Translations under genes and position numbers: made by a program
From: Streptomyces cathayae
GTDB taxonomy: Bacteria > Actinomycetota > Actinomycetes > Streptomycetales > Streptomycetaceae
Direction of reading: 5' to 3'
Length of the DNA stretch: 64,000 nucleotides
NCBI RefSeq assembly: GCF_029760955.1
Contig: NZ_CP121682.1
Span: forward strand, 5,952,001-6,016,000
In this document: positions 16,836 through 26,513 of the stretch, in pieces
Layout of the letters: each line of letters starts with the position of its first letter
How positions within the stretch are numbered: the stretch's first letter is position 1
Notes under the pieces: generated by a model
What the model was told of the DNA's origin: nothing
The model's database searches: none
Seen by the model: only the letters and a program-made list of their open reading frames with translations

Positions 16836-18344
16836 ATGGACCTCGAGACGTTCCGCAAGCTCGCCGCCGACCGCCGGGTCGTCCCGGTCACCCGCAAGCT
16901 CCTCGCCGACGGCGACACCCCCGTCGGCCTCTACCGCAAGCTCGCCGCCGAGCGCCCCGGCACCTTCCTGCTCGAGTCCGCGGAGAACGGCAGGTCCTGG
17001 TCCCGGTACTCCTTCGTCGGCGTCCGCAGCGCCGCCACCCTCACCGAGCGCGCCGGACAGGCGCACTGGGAGGGCACCCCGCCCGTCGGAGTGCCGGCCG
17101 AGGGCGACCCGCTCGACGCGCTGCGCGCCACGCTCGAGACCCTGCACACCCCGCGCGACCTCGCCCACGACCTCGGCCTGCCGCCCTTCACCGGCGGCAT
17201 GGTCGGCTACCTCGGCTACGACATCGTGCGCAGGCTGGAGAAGATCGGCCCCGGCGAGCGGGACGACCTGCGACTGCCCGAACTGACCATGCTGCTCACC
17301 AGCGACCTCGCCGTCATGGACCACTGGGAGGGCGCCGTCTGGCTGATCGCCAACGCGATCAACCACAACGACCTGGACACCGGCGTCGACGAGGCCCACG
17401 CCGACGCCGTGGCCCGCCTGGACGCCATGGAGGCCGACCTCACCCGCGCGGTGACCCAGCCCCCGGCCGTCCTCCCGCCCTCCGAGCTCCCCGACCACAC
17501 CGCGCTGTGGGGCGGCCCCGACTTCCGCGCGGCCGTCGAGGACATCAAGGAACGCATCCGCGCGGGCGAGGCCTTCCAGGTCGTGCCCTCCCAGCGGTTC
17601 GAGACCCCGTGCACGGCCAGTGCCCTGGACGTCTACCGGGTGCTGCGGGCCACCAACCCCTCGCCCTACATGTACCTGTTCCGTTTCCCCCACGGGGACG
17701 GCGAGGCCTTCGACGTGGTCGGCTCGTCCCCCGAAGCACTCGTGAAGGTCGACGACGGGCAGGCGATGGTCCACCCCATCGCCGGCACCCGGCCCCGCGG
17801 CGCCACCCCGCAGGAGGACCAGGCCCTCGCGGAGGAACTGCTCGCCGACCCCAAGGAGCGCGCCGAGCACCTCATGCTCGTCGACCTGGGCCGCAACGAC
17901 CTCGGACGGGTCTGCGAGCCCGGCTCCGTCGAGGTCGTCGACTTCATGTCCGTCGAGCGGTACTCGCACGTCATGCACATCGTCTCGACGGTCACCGGCC
18001 GGGTCGCGGACGGCCGTTCCGCCTTCGACGTGCTCACCGCCTGCTTCCCGGCCGGCACCCTCTCCGGCGCGCCCAAGCCCCGGGCCATGCAGATCATCGA
18101 CGAACTCGAGCCGTCCCGGCGCGGGCTGTACGGCGGCTGCGTCGGCTATCTGGACTTCGCGGGCGACTCCGACACCGCCATCGCGATCCGCACCGCGCTG
18201 CTGCGCGGGGGCACCGCGTACGTCCAGGCAGGCGCCGGAATCGTCGCCGACTCCGACCCGGTGGCCGAGGACGTCGAGTGCCGCAACAAGGCGGCCGCGG
18301 TGCTGCGCGCCGTGCACACGGCGAACCGGCTGGGCACGGTGTGA
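16836..18344 (+). CDS. trpE: Anthranilate synthase component I
   Basis: The 502-residue chorismate-utilising enzyme makes anthranilate, with TrpG supplying ammonia from elsewhere. It contains [16 protein letters not shown], where the LLES segment belongs to the tryptophan-feedback site, then [39 protein letters not shown] and [14 protein letters not shown], all chorismate-binding signatures. There is no fused amidotransferase domain. No leader peptide with tandem Trp codons is visible in the short 5' gap. Confidence 0.96.
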   Translation: MDLETFRKLAADRRVVPVTRKLLADGDTPVGLYRKLAAERPGTFLLESAENGRSWSRYSFVGVRSAATLTERAGQAHWEGTPPVGVPAEGDPLDALRATLETLHTPRDLAHDLGLPPFTGGMVGYLGYDIVRRLEKIGPGERDDLRLPELTMLLTSDLAVMDHWEGAVWLIANAINHNDLDTGVDEAHADAVARLDAMEADLTRAVTQPPAVLPPSELPDHTALWGGPDFRAAVEDIKERIRAGEAFQVVPSQRFETPCTASALDVYRVLRATNPSPYMYLFRFPHGDGEAFDVVGSSPEALVKVDDGQAMVHPIAGTRPRGATPQEDQALAEELLADPKERAEHLMLVDLGRNDLGRVCEPGSVEVVDFMSVERYSHVMHIVSTVTGRVADGRSAFDVLTACFPAGTLSGAPKPRAMQIIDELEPSRRGLYGGCVGYLDFAGDSDTAIAIRTALLRGGTAYVQAGAGIVADSDPVAEDVECRNKAAAVLRAVHTANRLGTV

Positions 18345-18359
18345 GACGGTGCGCGGCGG

Positions 18360-18379
18360 ACCCGGGACGAGCCCCGGGT
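18360..18379 (+). terminator. Short hairpin after trpE
   Basis: ACCCGGG and CCCGGGT form a 7-bp stem with a 6-nt loop just downstream of the trpE stop. It may attenuate read-through into the next gene. Confidence 0.4.
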
Positions 18380-18402
18380 GACGGCCAGCGCACGGGTCAC
18401 GC

Positions 18403-18408
18403 GATAGT
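18403..18408 (+). promoter_or_regulatory. -10 element GATAGT, leaderless-type start
   Basis: GATAGT ends 7 nt before the GTG at 18416. A second in-frame GTG at 18407 overlaps the element, so 18416 is the better start. Confidence 0.45.
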
Positions 18409-18415
18409 GGAGTAC

Positions 18416-19045
18416 GTGACTGCTGTACCTCCCCCTCGTTCTGAGGCCGCCGGTCCCGCCCGCGCCGGCCGCCTCAGTCTCGCCGTCGCCCTGCTGTGCG
18501 GGGCCCTGGGCGCGGCCGTGACCCTGCTCGCCACCCGGCAGCAGTGGTCCCAGGGCACCGCCACGGTGGCCGGCGGCGCCTTCCCCCTGACCGCCAACGG
18601 CAGTGACGTCACCGGCGTCCCCGCTTCCCTCGCCGTGGTGGGTCTGGCCGCGCTGGTCGCCGTCTTCGCCGTCCGGCGGACCGGCCGCCTCGCCGTCGCC
18701 GCGCTGCTCGCCCTGTCCGGCGCGGGCATCGTCACGGCCGCCCTGCTCGGCGCCTCCGACAGCTCCGCGCTCGACGACAAGGCCGCCGAGGTCTCCGGCG
18801 ACACCTCCGCCACGGTGGCGGCCCTCAGCCACACGGCCTGGCCCTACGTCGCGGCCGTGGGCGGACTGCTGCTCCTGCTGGCCGGCGCGCTCGCCCTGCG
18901 CCACGGCAGGCTGTGGCCCGCGATGTCCGGCCGCTACGAGCGCGGCGACGCCGCCCGGCCACGCCGCGCGGCCGCCGTCGATCCCGACCGGCCCGAGGAA
19001 CTGTGGAAGGCCCTCGACCGCGGGGAGGACCCGACCGGGACCTGA
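18416..19045 (+). CDS. TIGR02234 family membrane protein (trp-region conserved)
   Basis: The 209-residue protein has four membrane helices: about 18-40, 65-85, 90-108 and 140-160. Between the first two is the RQQWSQGTATV segment, typical of the actinobacterial trp-region membrane family. The C terminus is charged and soluble (RPEELWKALDRGEDPTGT). It is commonly found next to trpE and trpC, but its function is not established; a role in aromatic amino acid handling is only suggested by position. Confidence 0.88.
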   Translation: MTAVPPPRSEAAGPARAGRLSLAVALLCGALGAAVTLLATRQQWSQGTATVAGGAFPLTANGSDVTGVPASLAVVGLAALVAVFAVRRTGRLAVAALLALSGAGIVTAALLGASDSSALDDKAAEVSGDTSATVAALSHTAWPYVAAVGGLLLLLAGALALRHGRLWPAMSGRYERGDAARPRRAAAVDPDRPEELWKALDRGEDPTGT

Positions 19046-19046
19046 A

Positions 19047-19067
19047 CCGGGCCGCACCGCGGCCCGG
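19047..19067 (+). terminator. Hairpin after the TIGR02234 gene
   Basis: CCGGGCCGC and GCGGCCCGG form a perfect 9-bp stem around ACC, immediately after the stop codon. Confidence 0.6.
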
Positions 19068-19190
19068 CCGCGTGCCGGAGGACGGGTGCGCCGCGCGGAG
19101 GAGCACCCCCGCTGACGGCACGCGCGCGGGTGCGGGACAATGAGTCCGAGCGTCCTGCTCAGACAAGTACACAGCAACGAGGAGCAAGCA

Positions 19191-19442
19191 ATGGCGGGCA
19201 GCAGCCACGGTCACACCCCGGCCGCCTGGACCGGTGTCATCATCGCCTTCATCGGTTTCTGCGTCGCGAGCCTGTTCATGGTGGTGAGCTCGCCGGTCGG
19301 CTTCTGGGCGGGCATCGGCATCGCGCTGCTCGGCGGGGCCGTCGGCGGGATCATGAGCAAGATGGGTATGGGCAAGCCGCAGCACGTCCACCCCCTGAAC
19401 CAGGCCGGCGGCGACCGCGAGCCGGTCCGCGCCGAGAGCTGA
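19191..19442 (+). CDS. HGxxPAAW-motif small membrane protein
   Basis: The 83-residue protein carries HGHTPAAW near its N terminus, the defining motif of a small actinobacterial membrane family. Two membrane helices follow (GVIIAFIGFCVASLFMVVS and WAGIGIALLGGAVGGIM). ATG 19191 is chosen for the GAGGAG site about 7 nt upstream. The longer frame from 19140 runs through what looks like a 5' leader. Function unknown. Confidence 0.85.
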   Translation: MAGSSHGHTPAAWTGVIIAFIGFCVASLFMVVSSPVGFWAGIGIALLGGAVGGIMSKMGMGKPQHVHPLNQAGGDREPVRAES

Positions 19443-19462
19443 ACGCCGGGAGCACTCCGGAA

Positions 19463-19500
19463 CAGGGGCGGTCGGCACCCGGGTGCCGTGACCGTCCCTG
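19463..19500 (+). terminator. Interrupted hairpin after the HGxxPAAW gene
   Basis: GGCACCC/GGGTGCC forms the core, extended outward by GGTC/GACC and CAGGG/CCCTG with small internal bulges. It lies about 20 nt past the stop codon. Confidence 0.5.
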
Positions 19501-19516
19501 CCCCGTGTGCGCGGGG

Positions 19517-19522
19517 CACAAT
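19517..19522 (+). promoter_or_regulatory. -10 element CACAAT before the DUF2752 gene
   Basis: CACAAT ends 7 nt before the GTG at 19530, an arrangement identical to that before hisI. Confidence 0.5.
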
Positions 19523-19529
19523 GCTCCCT

Positions 19530-20003
19530 GTGAACGCCGTCAGCCCCCACACGCCCGGCACGCCCGGCACGCCCGGCACCACCCCCCGCGTGCCCCGAGC
19601 GCCTCGCGGCAGGGCCGCACGCCTGGCCCTGCCCGCCGGGGCGCTCGCCGCCGTCGCCGGAGCCTTCGCCTACGTCGGAGCGGTGGACCCCAACGAACCC
19701 GGCCACTACCCCGCCTGCCCGCTGCTGCGCCTCACCGGCCTGTACTGCCCCGGCTGCGGCGGGCTGCGCAGCGCCCACGCCGTCGTCCACGGCGACCTCC
19801 TGGCGGCCCTCCAGGCCAACGCGCCCGCCGTCCTCGGCTACGCGGCCCTCGCCGTGCTCTGGACCGTATGGGTGGCCCGCGCGGCGCGCGGCAAGCCCCT
19901 GCGCATCGACCCCCCCTCCGCGCTCCTGTGGTCCCTGGGGGCGCTGGTGCTGGTCTTCACGGTGGTCCGGAACCTGCCGTTCGGCGGCTGGCTGCACCCT
20001 TGA
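19530..20003 (+). CDS. DUF2752 family membrane protein
   Basis: The 157-residue protein has an N-terminal Pro/Gly/Thr repeat (PGTPGTPGTTP, from a 9-bp DNA repeat) and a basic stretch. A first helix covers about 34-52, followed by the DUF2752 hallmark CPLLRLTGLYCPGCGGLRSAHAVVHGD, with paired Cys in a CPGCG motif. Two further helices follow. The Cys arrangement could bind metal. The family is common in actinobacteria and unassigned. A perfect palindrome begins 6 nt after the stop. Confidence 0.85.
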   Translation: MNAVSPHTPGTPGTPGTTPRVPRAPRGRAARLALPAGALAAVAGAFAYVGAVDPNEPGHYPACPLLRLTGLYCPGCGGLRSAHAVVHGDLLAALQANAPAVLGYAALAVLWTVWVARAARGKPLRIDPPSALLWSLGALVLVFTVVRNLPFGGWLHP

Positions 20004-20008
20004 TCAAC

Positions 20009-20024
20009 GGCTGGACGTCCAGCC
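20009..20024. promoter_or_regulatory. 16-bp perfect palindrome upstream of trpC
   Basis: GGCTGGACGTCCAGCC is fully self-complementary. It lies just past the DUF2752 stop and about 160 nt before trpC. It could be an operator or a compact terminator stem; the sequence alone does not decide. Confidence 0.5.
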
Positions 20025-20183
20025 AGTGGGACCGCCGCCCTGCGGATGCGAGGGGTATGCCCCACTACGGATACCATCGCAATGACCACCGGTTTCGTCC
20101 GGCGACCCGACCGTGAGGGCGGGGACACCCCGGGACGGAAACGAACGCACTGAAGACGGACCGTCTGGAAGGGGGCCTCTCGC

Positions 20184-20993
20184 GTGAGTGTGCTCGACGA
20201 GATCATCGACGGAGTCCGTGCCGACCTCGCGGAGCGTCAGGCGCGGGTGAGCCTCGACGAGCTCAAGGAGCGCGTGGCCAAGGCTCCCGCGGCCAAGGAC
20301 GGCGTGGCCGCCCTGCGGGGCGAGGGCGTCAAGGTGATCTGCGAGGTCAAGCGCTCCAGCCCGTCCAAGGGCGCGCTCGCCGCGATCGCCGACCCGGCCG
20401 GACTCGCCGCCGACTACGAGGCGGGCGGCGCGGCCGTCATCTCCGTCCTCACCGAACAGCGCCGCTTCGGCGGCTCGCTGGCCGACCTGGAGGCGGTCCG
20501 CGCGCGTGTGGACATCCCCGTCCTGCGCAAGGACTTCATCGTCACCTCGTACCAGCTCTGGGAGGCGCGGGCGCACGGCGCCGACCTCGCGCTGCTCATC
20601 GTCGCCGCCCTCGACCAGCCGGCCCTGGAGTCGCTGATCGAGCGCGCCGAGTCCATCGGACTCACCCCGCTCGTCGAGGCGCACGACGAGGAGGAGGCCG
20701 AGCGCGCGATCGACGCGGGAGCCAAGGTCATCGGCATCAACGCGCGCAACCTCAAGACCCTCGAGGTCGACCGCGGCACCTTCGAGCGGATCGCCCCCGA
20801 GCTCCCGGACCACCTCGTCAAGGTCGCCGAGTCCGGCGTCCGAGGCCCGCACGACCTGATCGCCTACGCCAACGCCGGCGCCGACGCCGTCCTGGTCGGC
20901 GAGTCCCTGGTCACCGGCCGCGACCCGAAGACGGCGGTCGCCGACCTGGTGGCGGCGGGCGAGCACCCGGCGCTGCGGCACGGCCGCAGCTGA
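20184..20993 (+). CDS. trpC: Indole-3-glycerol phosphate synthase
   Basis: The 269-residue (beta/alpha)8 enzyme converts CdRP to indole glycerol phosphate. [11 protein letters not shown] carries the catalytic lysine and phosphate contacts. [33 protein letters not shown] and [12 protein letters not shown] follow as expected. It is not fused to TrpF, whose role PriA takes. It begins the trpC-M-B-A cluster, with GTG at 20184 preceded by GGAAGGGGG. Confidence 0.96.
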   Translation: MSVLDEIIDGVRADLAERQARVSLDELKERVAKAPAAKDGVAALRGEGVKVICEVKRSSPSKGALAAIADPAGLAADYEAGGAAVISVLTEQRRFGGSLADLEAVRARVDIPVLRKDFIVTSYQLWEARAHGADLALLIVAALDQPALESLIERAESIGLTPLVEAHDEEEAERAIDAGAKVIGINARNLKTLEVDRGTFERIAPELPDHLVKVAESGVRGPHDLIAYANAGADAVLVGESLVTGRDPKTAVADLVAAGEHPALRHGRS

Positions 20994-21001
20994 CGCCCCG
21001 G

Positions 21002-21007
21002 TAGGCT
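21002..21007 (+). promoter_or_regulatory. -10 element TAGGCT before trpM
   Basis: TAGGCT ends 8 nt before the ATG at 21016 and lies in the 22-nt gap after trpC, so trpM may be made from its own leaderless mRNA as well as by read-through. Confidence 0.5.
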
Positions 21008-21015
21008 TGCACCCG

Positions 21016-21267
21016 ATGCCACTCCCGATCACCCTGACCGCCAGGGACCCGTACGCGCGCCTCGCCCGTGGCTGCCGCCCGCGCGGCTGCCGCGCGCCCG
21101 CGCGCCGGGTCCACGGGCGCCGGGTCCGGTACGTGATCGGGGACGAGCCGGGACAGGTCAACGGCATGCGATGGCAGCGCCCCTTCCAGGGGCGCGGGAC
21201 CGTGTCCGAACACGTGCGGCTGCGGCGCGCGGACGCGACGAGCCGCCCACGGCCCGCAGGGGCCTGA
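21016..21267 (+). CDS. trpM: Tryptophan biosynthesis modulator TrpM
   Basis: The 83-residue small basic protein (MPLPITLTARDPYARLARGCRPRGCR...) lies between trpC and trpB, the position of the gene called trpX and later trpM in Streptomyces. It is Arg-rich, contains paired Cys in GCRPRGCR, and has a moderately conserved YVIGDEPGQVNGMRWQRPFQGR core. It has been reported to modulate tryptophan synthesis; mechanism unknown. An ATG at 21010 is also in frame but sits too close to the TAGGCT element. Confidence 0.78.
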   Translation: MPLPITLTARDPYARLARGCRPRGCRAPARRVHGRRVRYVIGDEPGQVNGMRWQRPFQGRGTVSEHVRLRRADATSRPRPAGA

Positions 21268-21325
21268 CACTCCCGCCCCCACGGCGATCAGTGACCGAGA
21301 ACAACGCTCACCGTGAGGTTTCCGC

Positions 21326-22635
<1,310 letters not shown>

Positions 22636-22639
<4 letters not shown>

Positions 22640-23454
22640 GCGGGAACGTACAGCTGCTGAGCGACACCCTCGCCACGGCCAGGTCCGAGGGCCGGGCCGC
22701 CCTCATCGCCTACCTCCCGGCCGGGTTCCCGACCGTCGACGGCGGCATCGACGCCGTCAAGGCCGTCATCGACGGCGGCGCCGACGTCGTGGAGGTGGGC
22801 CTGCCGCACAGCGACCCCGTCCTCGACGGGCCCGTCATCCAGACCGCCGACGACATCGCCCTGCGCGGCGGCGTCCGGATCGCCGACGCGCTGCGCACGG
22901 TCCGGGAGGCGCACCGGGCCACCGGGAAGCCGATCCTCGTCATGACGTACTGGAACCCCGTCGACCGCTACGGCGTCGAGCGGTTCGCCGCCGAACTCGC
23001 CGAGGCGGGCGGTGCCGGGTGCATCCTGCCCGACCTGCCCGTCCAGGAGTCGGCGCTGTGGCGGGAACACGCCGACAAGCACGGGCTCGCCACCGTCTTC
23101 GTCGTCGCGCCCAGCAGCAAGGACGAGCGGCTCGCCGAGATCACCGCGGCGGGCAGCGGCTTCGTCTACGCGGCGTCCCTCATGGGGGTCACCGGCACCC
23201 GCGAGTCGGTCGGCACGCAGGCCGAGGACCTCGTGGCACGCGCCCGGGCGAGCCGCGCCGACCTGCCGGTGTGCGTCGGGATCGGCGTCTCCGACGCGGC
23301 CCAGGCCGCCGAGGTCGCCCGCTTCGCCGACGGTGTGATCGTCGGCTCCGCCTTCGTCAAGCGGATGCTGGACGCCCCCGACCCGGCCGCCGGGGTCCAG
23401 GCGGTGCGGGAGCTGGCCGGTGAACTCGCCAAGGGCGTCCGCGGACAGGTGTGA
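22636..23454 (+). CDS. trpA: Tryptophan synthase alpha subunit
   Basis: The 272-residue (beta/alpha)8 lyase cleaves indole glycerol phosphate and passes indole to Trp[13 protein letters not shown] opens the protein. [21 protein letters not shown] holds the catalytic Glu and Asp, and [11 protein letters not shown] and [10 protein letters not shown] form the phosphate site. It is translationally coupled to trpB. A 12-bp hairpin lies about 95 nt after the stop. Confidence 0.97.
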
Positions 23455-23549
23455 CCACGCCCCTCCCGGGCCGGACACCATGGGCGGCCGGCCGCCCGAG
23501 GGCCGTCAGCAGATAGTCATACGGGTCCCTCGTACGGGTGGACCTGGGA

Positions 23550-23576
23550 CCGGGGAGGCGCGGTGCGCCTCCCCGG
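23550..23576 (+). terminator. Terminator of the trp cluster
   Basis: CCGGGGAGGCGC and GCGCCTCCCCGG form a perfect 12-bp stem with a GGT loop, followed by a T-rich TTCGTTCT. It ends 15 nt before the next start codon. Confidence 0.75.
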
Positions 23577-23591
23577 TTCGTTCTGCGGGGT

Positions 23592-24407
23592 GTGAGCGAG
23601 AAGAATCGTGAGGGAAAGCGCACCGCCCGGGAGCGGCTGGCGGTCGAGCGCGAGAAGCAGAAGACGGTGGACAGGCGCCGCCGCACCCTGATCGTGGGTG
23701 CGAGCGTGGTCTGTGTCCTGGCGCTCGCGGCAGTGATCGGAGTCGTCGCGGCCAACGCCGGAAAGGACGACGGGAGTGAAGAGGCCGGCCCGGTGGTGGC
23801 GCCCTCGGGGGCCCTCGGCAAGGACAGCCTCGCCATCCCGGTCGGCAAGGAGAACGCCAAGTCCACGCTCACCGTGTGGGAGGACTTCCGCTGCCCCGCC
23901 TGCAAGTCCTTCGAGCTGGCGTACCGCCCGACCCTGCATGAGCTGACCGAGTCCGGCCAGCTGAAGATCGAGTACCACCTGGTCACGCTCATCGACGGCA
24001 ACATGGGCGGCACCGGCTCCCGCAACTCCGCCAACGCGGCCGCCTGCGCCCAGGACGTCGGCAAGTTCACCGAGTACCACGACGTGCTGTTCGACAACCA
24101 GCCCCAGGAGACGGACGACGCCTTCGCCGACAAGGGCAAGCTCCTCGAGCTGGCGGGCAAGGTGGACGGTCTCGACACGCCCGCCTTCCGCAGCTGCGTG
24201 GAGGACGGTACGCACAACAGCTGGGTCGGAAAGTCCCAGGAGGCCTTCCAGAAGGGCCGTTTCCCGGGCACCCCGACCGTCCTGCTCGGTGACAAGAACA
24301 TCTACCAGGACCGGACGATGACGCCGGCGAAGCTGAAGGAGATGGTCCAGAAGGCCGATCAGGGGGAGAAGGCCGACCAGGGCCAGAAGACCGATCAGGG
24401 GCGGTAG
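23592..24407 (+). CDS. DsbA-like membrane-anchored thioredoxin-fold protein
   Basis: The 271-residue protein has a basic, cytoplasmic N terminus (residues 1-31), one membrane helix (about 33-54), then an extracytoplasmic thioredoxin_4/DsbA domain with the redox motif CPAC at 101-104 in [14 protein letters not shown]. The cis-Pro region is GTPTV. The C terminus carries short repeats ([17 protein letters not shown]). It probably forms or isomerises disulfides in secreted proteins. GTG 23592 is preferred because the upstream frame runs through the trp terminator hairpin. Confidence 0.88.
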   Translation: MSEKNREGKRTARERLAVEREKQKTVDRRRRTLIVGASVVCVLALAAVIGVVAANAGKDDGSEEAGPVVAPSGALGKDSLAIPVGKENAKSTLTVWEDFRCPACKSFELAYRPTLHELTESGQLKIEYHLVTLIDGNMGGTGSRNSANAAACAQDVGKFTEYHDVLFDNQPQETDDAFADKGKLLELAGKVDGLDTPAFRSCVEDGTHNSWVGKSQEAFQKGRFPGTPTVLLGDKNIYQDRTMTPAKLKEMVQKADQGEKADQGQKTDQGR

Positions 24408-24468
24408 GTGCGCCCTCCCGTTATGGAGCCGTAGCCGGGCCGCCCGACGTGGGACCGGTCCGGCACGG

Positions 24469-24474
24469 TAGCGT
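24469..24474 (+). promoter_or_regulatory. -10 element TAGCGT before lgt
   Basis: TAGCGT ends 10 nt before the lgt ATG, which would leave at most a few untranslated nucleotides. No ribosome-binding site is visible. Confidence 0.4.
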
Positions 24475-24484
24475 CGACCCTGCC

Positions 24485-25570
24485 ATGGAACTTGCCTATA
24501 TTCCCAGCCCGTCGAGCGGGGTGCTGTACCTGGGCCCCGTCCCGCTGCGCGGCTATGCCTTCAGTATCCTCGTCGGCCTCTTCGTCGCCCTCTGGATCGT
24601 CGACCGCCGGTGGGTGGCCCGCGGTGGTCAGAAGGGCACCGCCTGGGACATCGCGTTCTGGGCCATCCCGTTCGGTCTGGTCGGTGGCCGTCTCTACCAC
24701 GTCATCACCGATTACCAGCTCTACTTCGGCGAGGGCCGCGACTGGGTCGACGCCTTCAAGATCTGGGAGGGCGGCCTGGGCATCTGGGGAGCCGTCGCCC
24801 TGGGCGCCCTGGGCGCCTGGATCGGCTGCCGTCGCCGGGGCATCGCCCTGCCGCCGTACGCCGACGCCGTGGCCCCCGGGCTGGCGCTGGCGCAGGCGAT
24901 CGGACGCTGGGGCAACTGGTTCAACCAGGAGCTCTACGGGCGGGAGACGGATCTTCCCTGGGCCCTGCACATCACGTCCACGGAGGGCGGCCGGGTACCG
25001 GGGTACTACCACCCGACGTTCCTGTACGAGTCGCTGTGGTGCGTCGGTGTCGCCCTGCTGGTCATCTGGGCGGACCGCCGCTTCAAGCTCGGGCACGGGC
25101 GGGCGTTCGCGCTGTACGTCGCGGCGTACTGCGCGGGCCGGTTCTGGATCGAGTACATGCGCGTCGACGAGGCCCACGACATCCTGGGCCTGCGGTTGAA
25201 CAACTGGACCGCGATGATCGTCTTCGTGCTCGCGGTGGTCTACATCGTGGTGTCGGCGAAGAAGCGGCCGGGACGCGAGGACGTGGTGGAACCGGGCGCG
25301 GCTGCCGCCTTTGACGGTGCGGCCGACGCCTCCGGCGGGACCGGGACCGGGGAGAAGGGCAAGGCGGACTCCCCGGAGGCGAAGGGCGACGCCGAGCCGA
25401 CGGAGGACACCGAGGCGGGCGGGGACGCCAAGGCCGAGGAAGCCGCCAAGAACGCCAAGAACGCCAAGAGCGCCAAGGGCAAGGAAGACGCCGAGGCCGG
25501 GGACGATGCCGAGGCGGATTCCGGGGGCGCCCGCTCCAAGGACGGGGCCGGGTCGGCGAAGAAGAGCTGA
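24485..25570 (+). CDS. lgt: Prolipoprotein diacylglyceryl transferase
   Basis: The 361-residue polytopic membrane enzyme transfers diacylglycerol to the lipobox Cys of prolipoproteins. [21 protein letters not shown] and the signature [13 protein letters not shown] are present, as is [10 protein letters not shown]. About seven membrane helices end near residue 260. The last 90 residues are a low-complexity Ala/Glu/Lys/Asp tail (repeats of [19 protein letters not shown] type), longer than in E. coli Lgt but common in streptomycetes. The LivK lipoprotein encoded in this window is a natural substrate. Confidence 0.95.
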   Translation: MELAYIPSPSSGVLYLGPVPLRGYAFSILVGLFVALWIVDRRWVARGGQKGTAWDIAFWAIPFGLVGGRLYHVITDYQLYFGEGRDWVDAFKIWEGGLGIWGAVALGALGAWIGCRRRGIALPPYADAVAPGLALAQAIGRWGNWFNQELYGRETDLPWALHITSTEGGRVPGYYHPTFLYESLWCVGVALLVIWADRRFKLGHGRAFALYVAAYCAGRFWIEYMRVDEAHDILGLRLNNWTAMIVFVLAVVYIVVSAKKRPGREDVVEPGAAAAFDGAADASGGTGTGEKGKADSPEAKGDAEPTEDTEAGGDAKAEEAAKNAKNAKSAKGKEDAEAGDDAEADSGGARSKDGAGSAKKS

Positions 25571-25597
25571 CGGCCTGCCGGCCTTCTGTGACAACGA

Positions 25598-25636
25598 CGC
25601 CGTGGGGCGCCCGGGACCTCCGGGCGCCCCACGGCG
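25598..25636. terminator. 17-bp hairpin between convergent genes
   Basis: The arms at 25598-25614 and 25620-25636 are perfectly complementary with a GACCT loop. The hairpin separates lgt (+) from the CitE-like gene (-) and can serve both. Confidence 0.8.
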
Positions 25637-25646
25637 TGTGTGGCCC

Positions 25647-26513
25647 TCAGGTCCGGCGGGCCAGGGACAGGACGCACCGGGCGGCCGTCACCACCGCCGC
25701 GTCGATGAAGCAGCCGTCGGGAAGGGCCTGGGCGCCCCGTTCGCCGACCGCCGCCTTGACGATCCGCTCCGCCTGCTCGACCTCCTGCTCCGTCGGCAGA
25801 TAGGCGCGCTCGATGACCGGCAGCTGCCGGGGGTGGATGGCGGCGCGGCCCAGGAAGCCCAGGTCGCGGCCGCGGACGCAGGAGGCGAGCAGGCCGTCCA
25901 GGTCGCGGGTGTCCGGGTGGACGGACTGGGTCGGCGGGGCCAGACCCGCCGCCCGCGCGGCGACCACCACCCGGGAGCGGGACCAGTCGAGGCCCGCGTC
26001 GTCCCGTACGCCCAGGTCGGCCCGTAGGTCCGCCTCGCCGATCGAGATGCCGCGCAGGGACGGGTGGGCGGTGGCCACGGCGTGCGCCCGTTCGATGCCG
26101 AGGGCCGTCTCCAGCAGCGCGTACAGGGGGAGCGTCCCGCCGCGGGCGGACACGGCCCGCCGCGCGGCCCCTGTGACGTCGGCGGGGGAGGACACCTTGG
26201 GCAACCGGAGGCCGGCCAGTCCCGGGGCCGGGGCGACGGCGGCGAGGTCGGCCTCGCCCCAGGGACCGGTCAGGGCGTTGAGGCGGACGTGGACCGGGAG
26301 CGGCTGCGGGTCGCGCAGTAACTCGGCGGTGGCGGCACGGGCGTACGCCTTGCGGTCGGGGGCGACCGCGTCCTCCAGGTCGATCACCACCACGTCGGCC
26401 CCGCAGCCGAGGGCCTTCGCCACCACCCGCGGCCGGTCACCGGGGGCGTAGAGCCAGGTCAGCGGGGCTTTCGCCGGTGTCTCCGGCACGGCCCCGGGCA
26501 CCGTCCCCGTCAC
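25647..26513 (-). CDS. CitE-like HpcH/HpaI aldolase/lyase
   Basis: The 288-residue member of the CitE-like acyl-CoA lyase family shows WLYAPGDRPRVVAKAL, VVIDLEDAVAPDRKAYAR with the metal-linked Asp/Glu, VHVRLNALTG with the substrate Arg, and ISIGEADLRADLG, where the second metal-binding Glu is expected. Family members cleave or form malyl-, citramalyl- or related CoA esters. GTG 26513 overlaps the CoA-transferase stop by 4 nt. It is the last gene of the six-gene ARH operon. Citrate lyase alpha and gamma subunits are absent, so citrate lyase itself is unlikely. Confidence 0.87.
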   Translation of the reverse strand: MTGTVPGAVPETPAKAPLTWLYAPGDRPRVVAKALGCGADVVVIDLEDAVAPDRKAYARAATAELLRDPQPLPVHVRLNALTGPWGEADLAAVAPAPGLAGLRLPKVSSPADVTGAARRAVSARGGTLPLYALLETALGIERAHAVATAHPSLRGISIGEADLRADLGVRDDAGLDWSRSRVVVAARAAGLAPPTQSVHPDTRDLDGLLASCVRGRDLGFLGRAAIHPRQLPVIERAYLPTEQEVEQAERIVKAAVGERGAQALPDGCFIDAAVVTAARCVLSLARRT

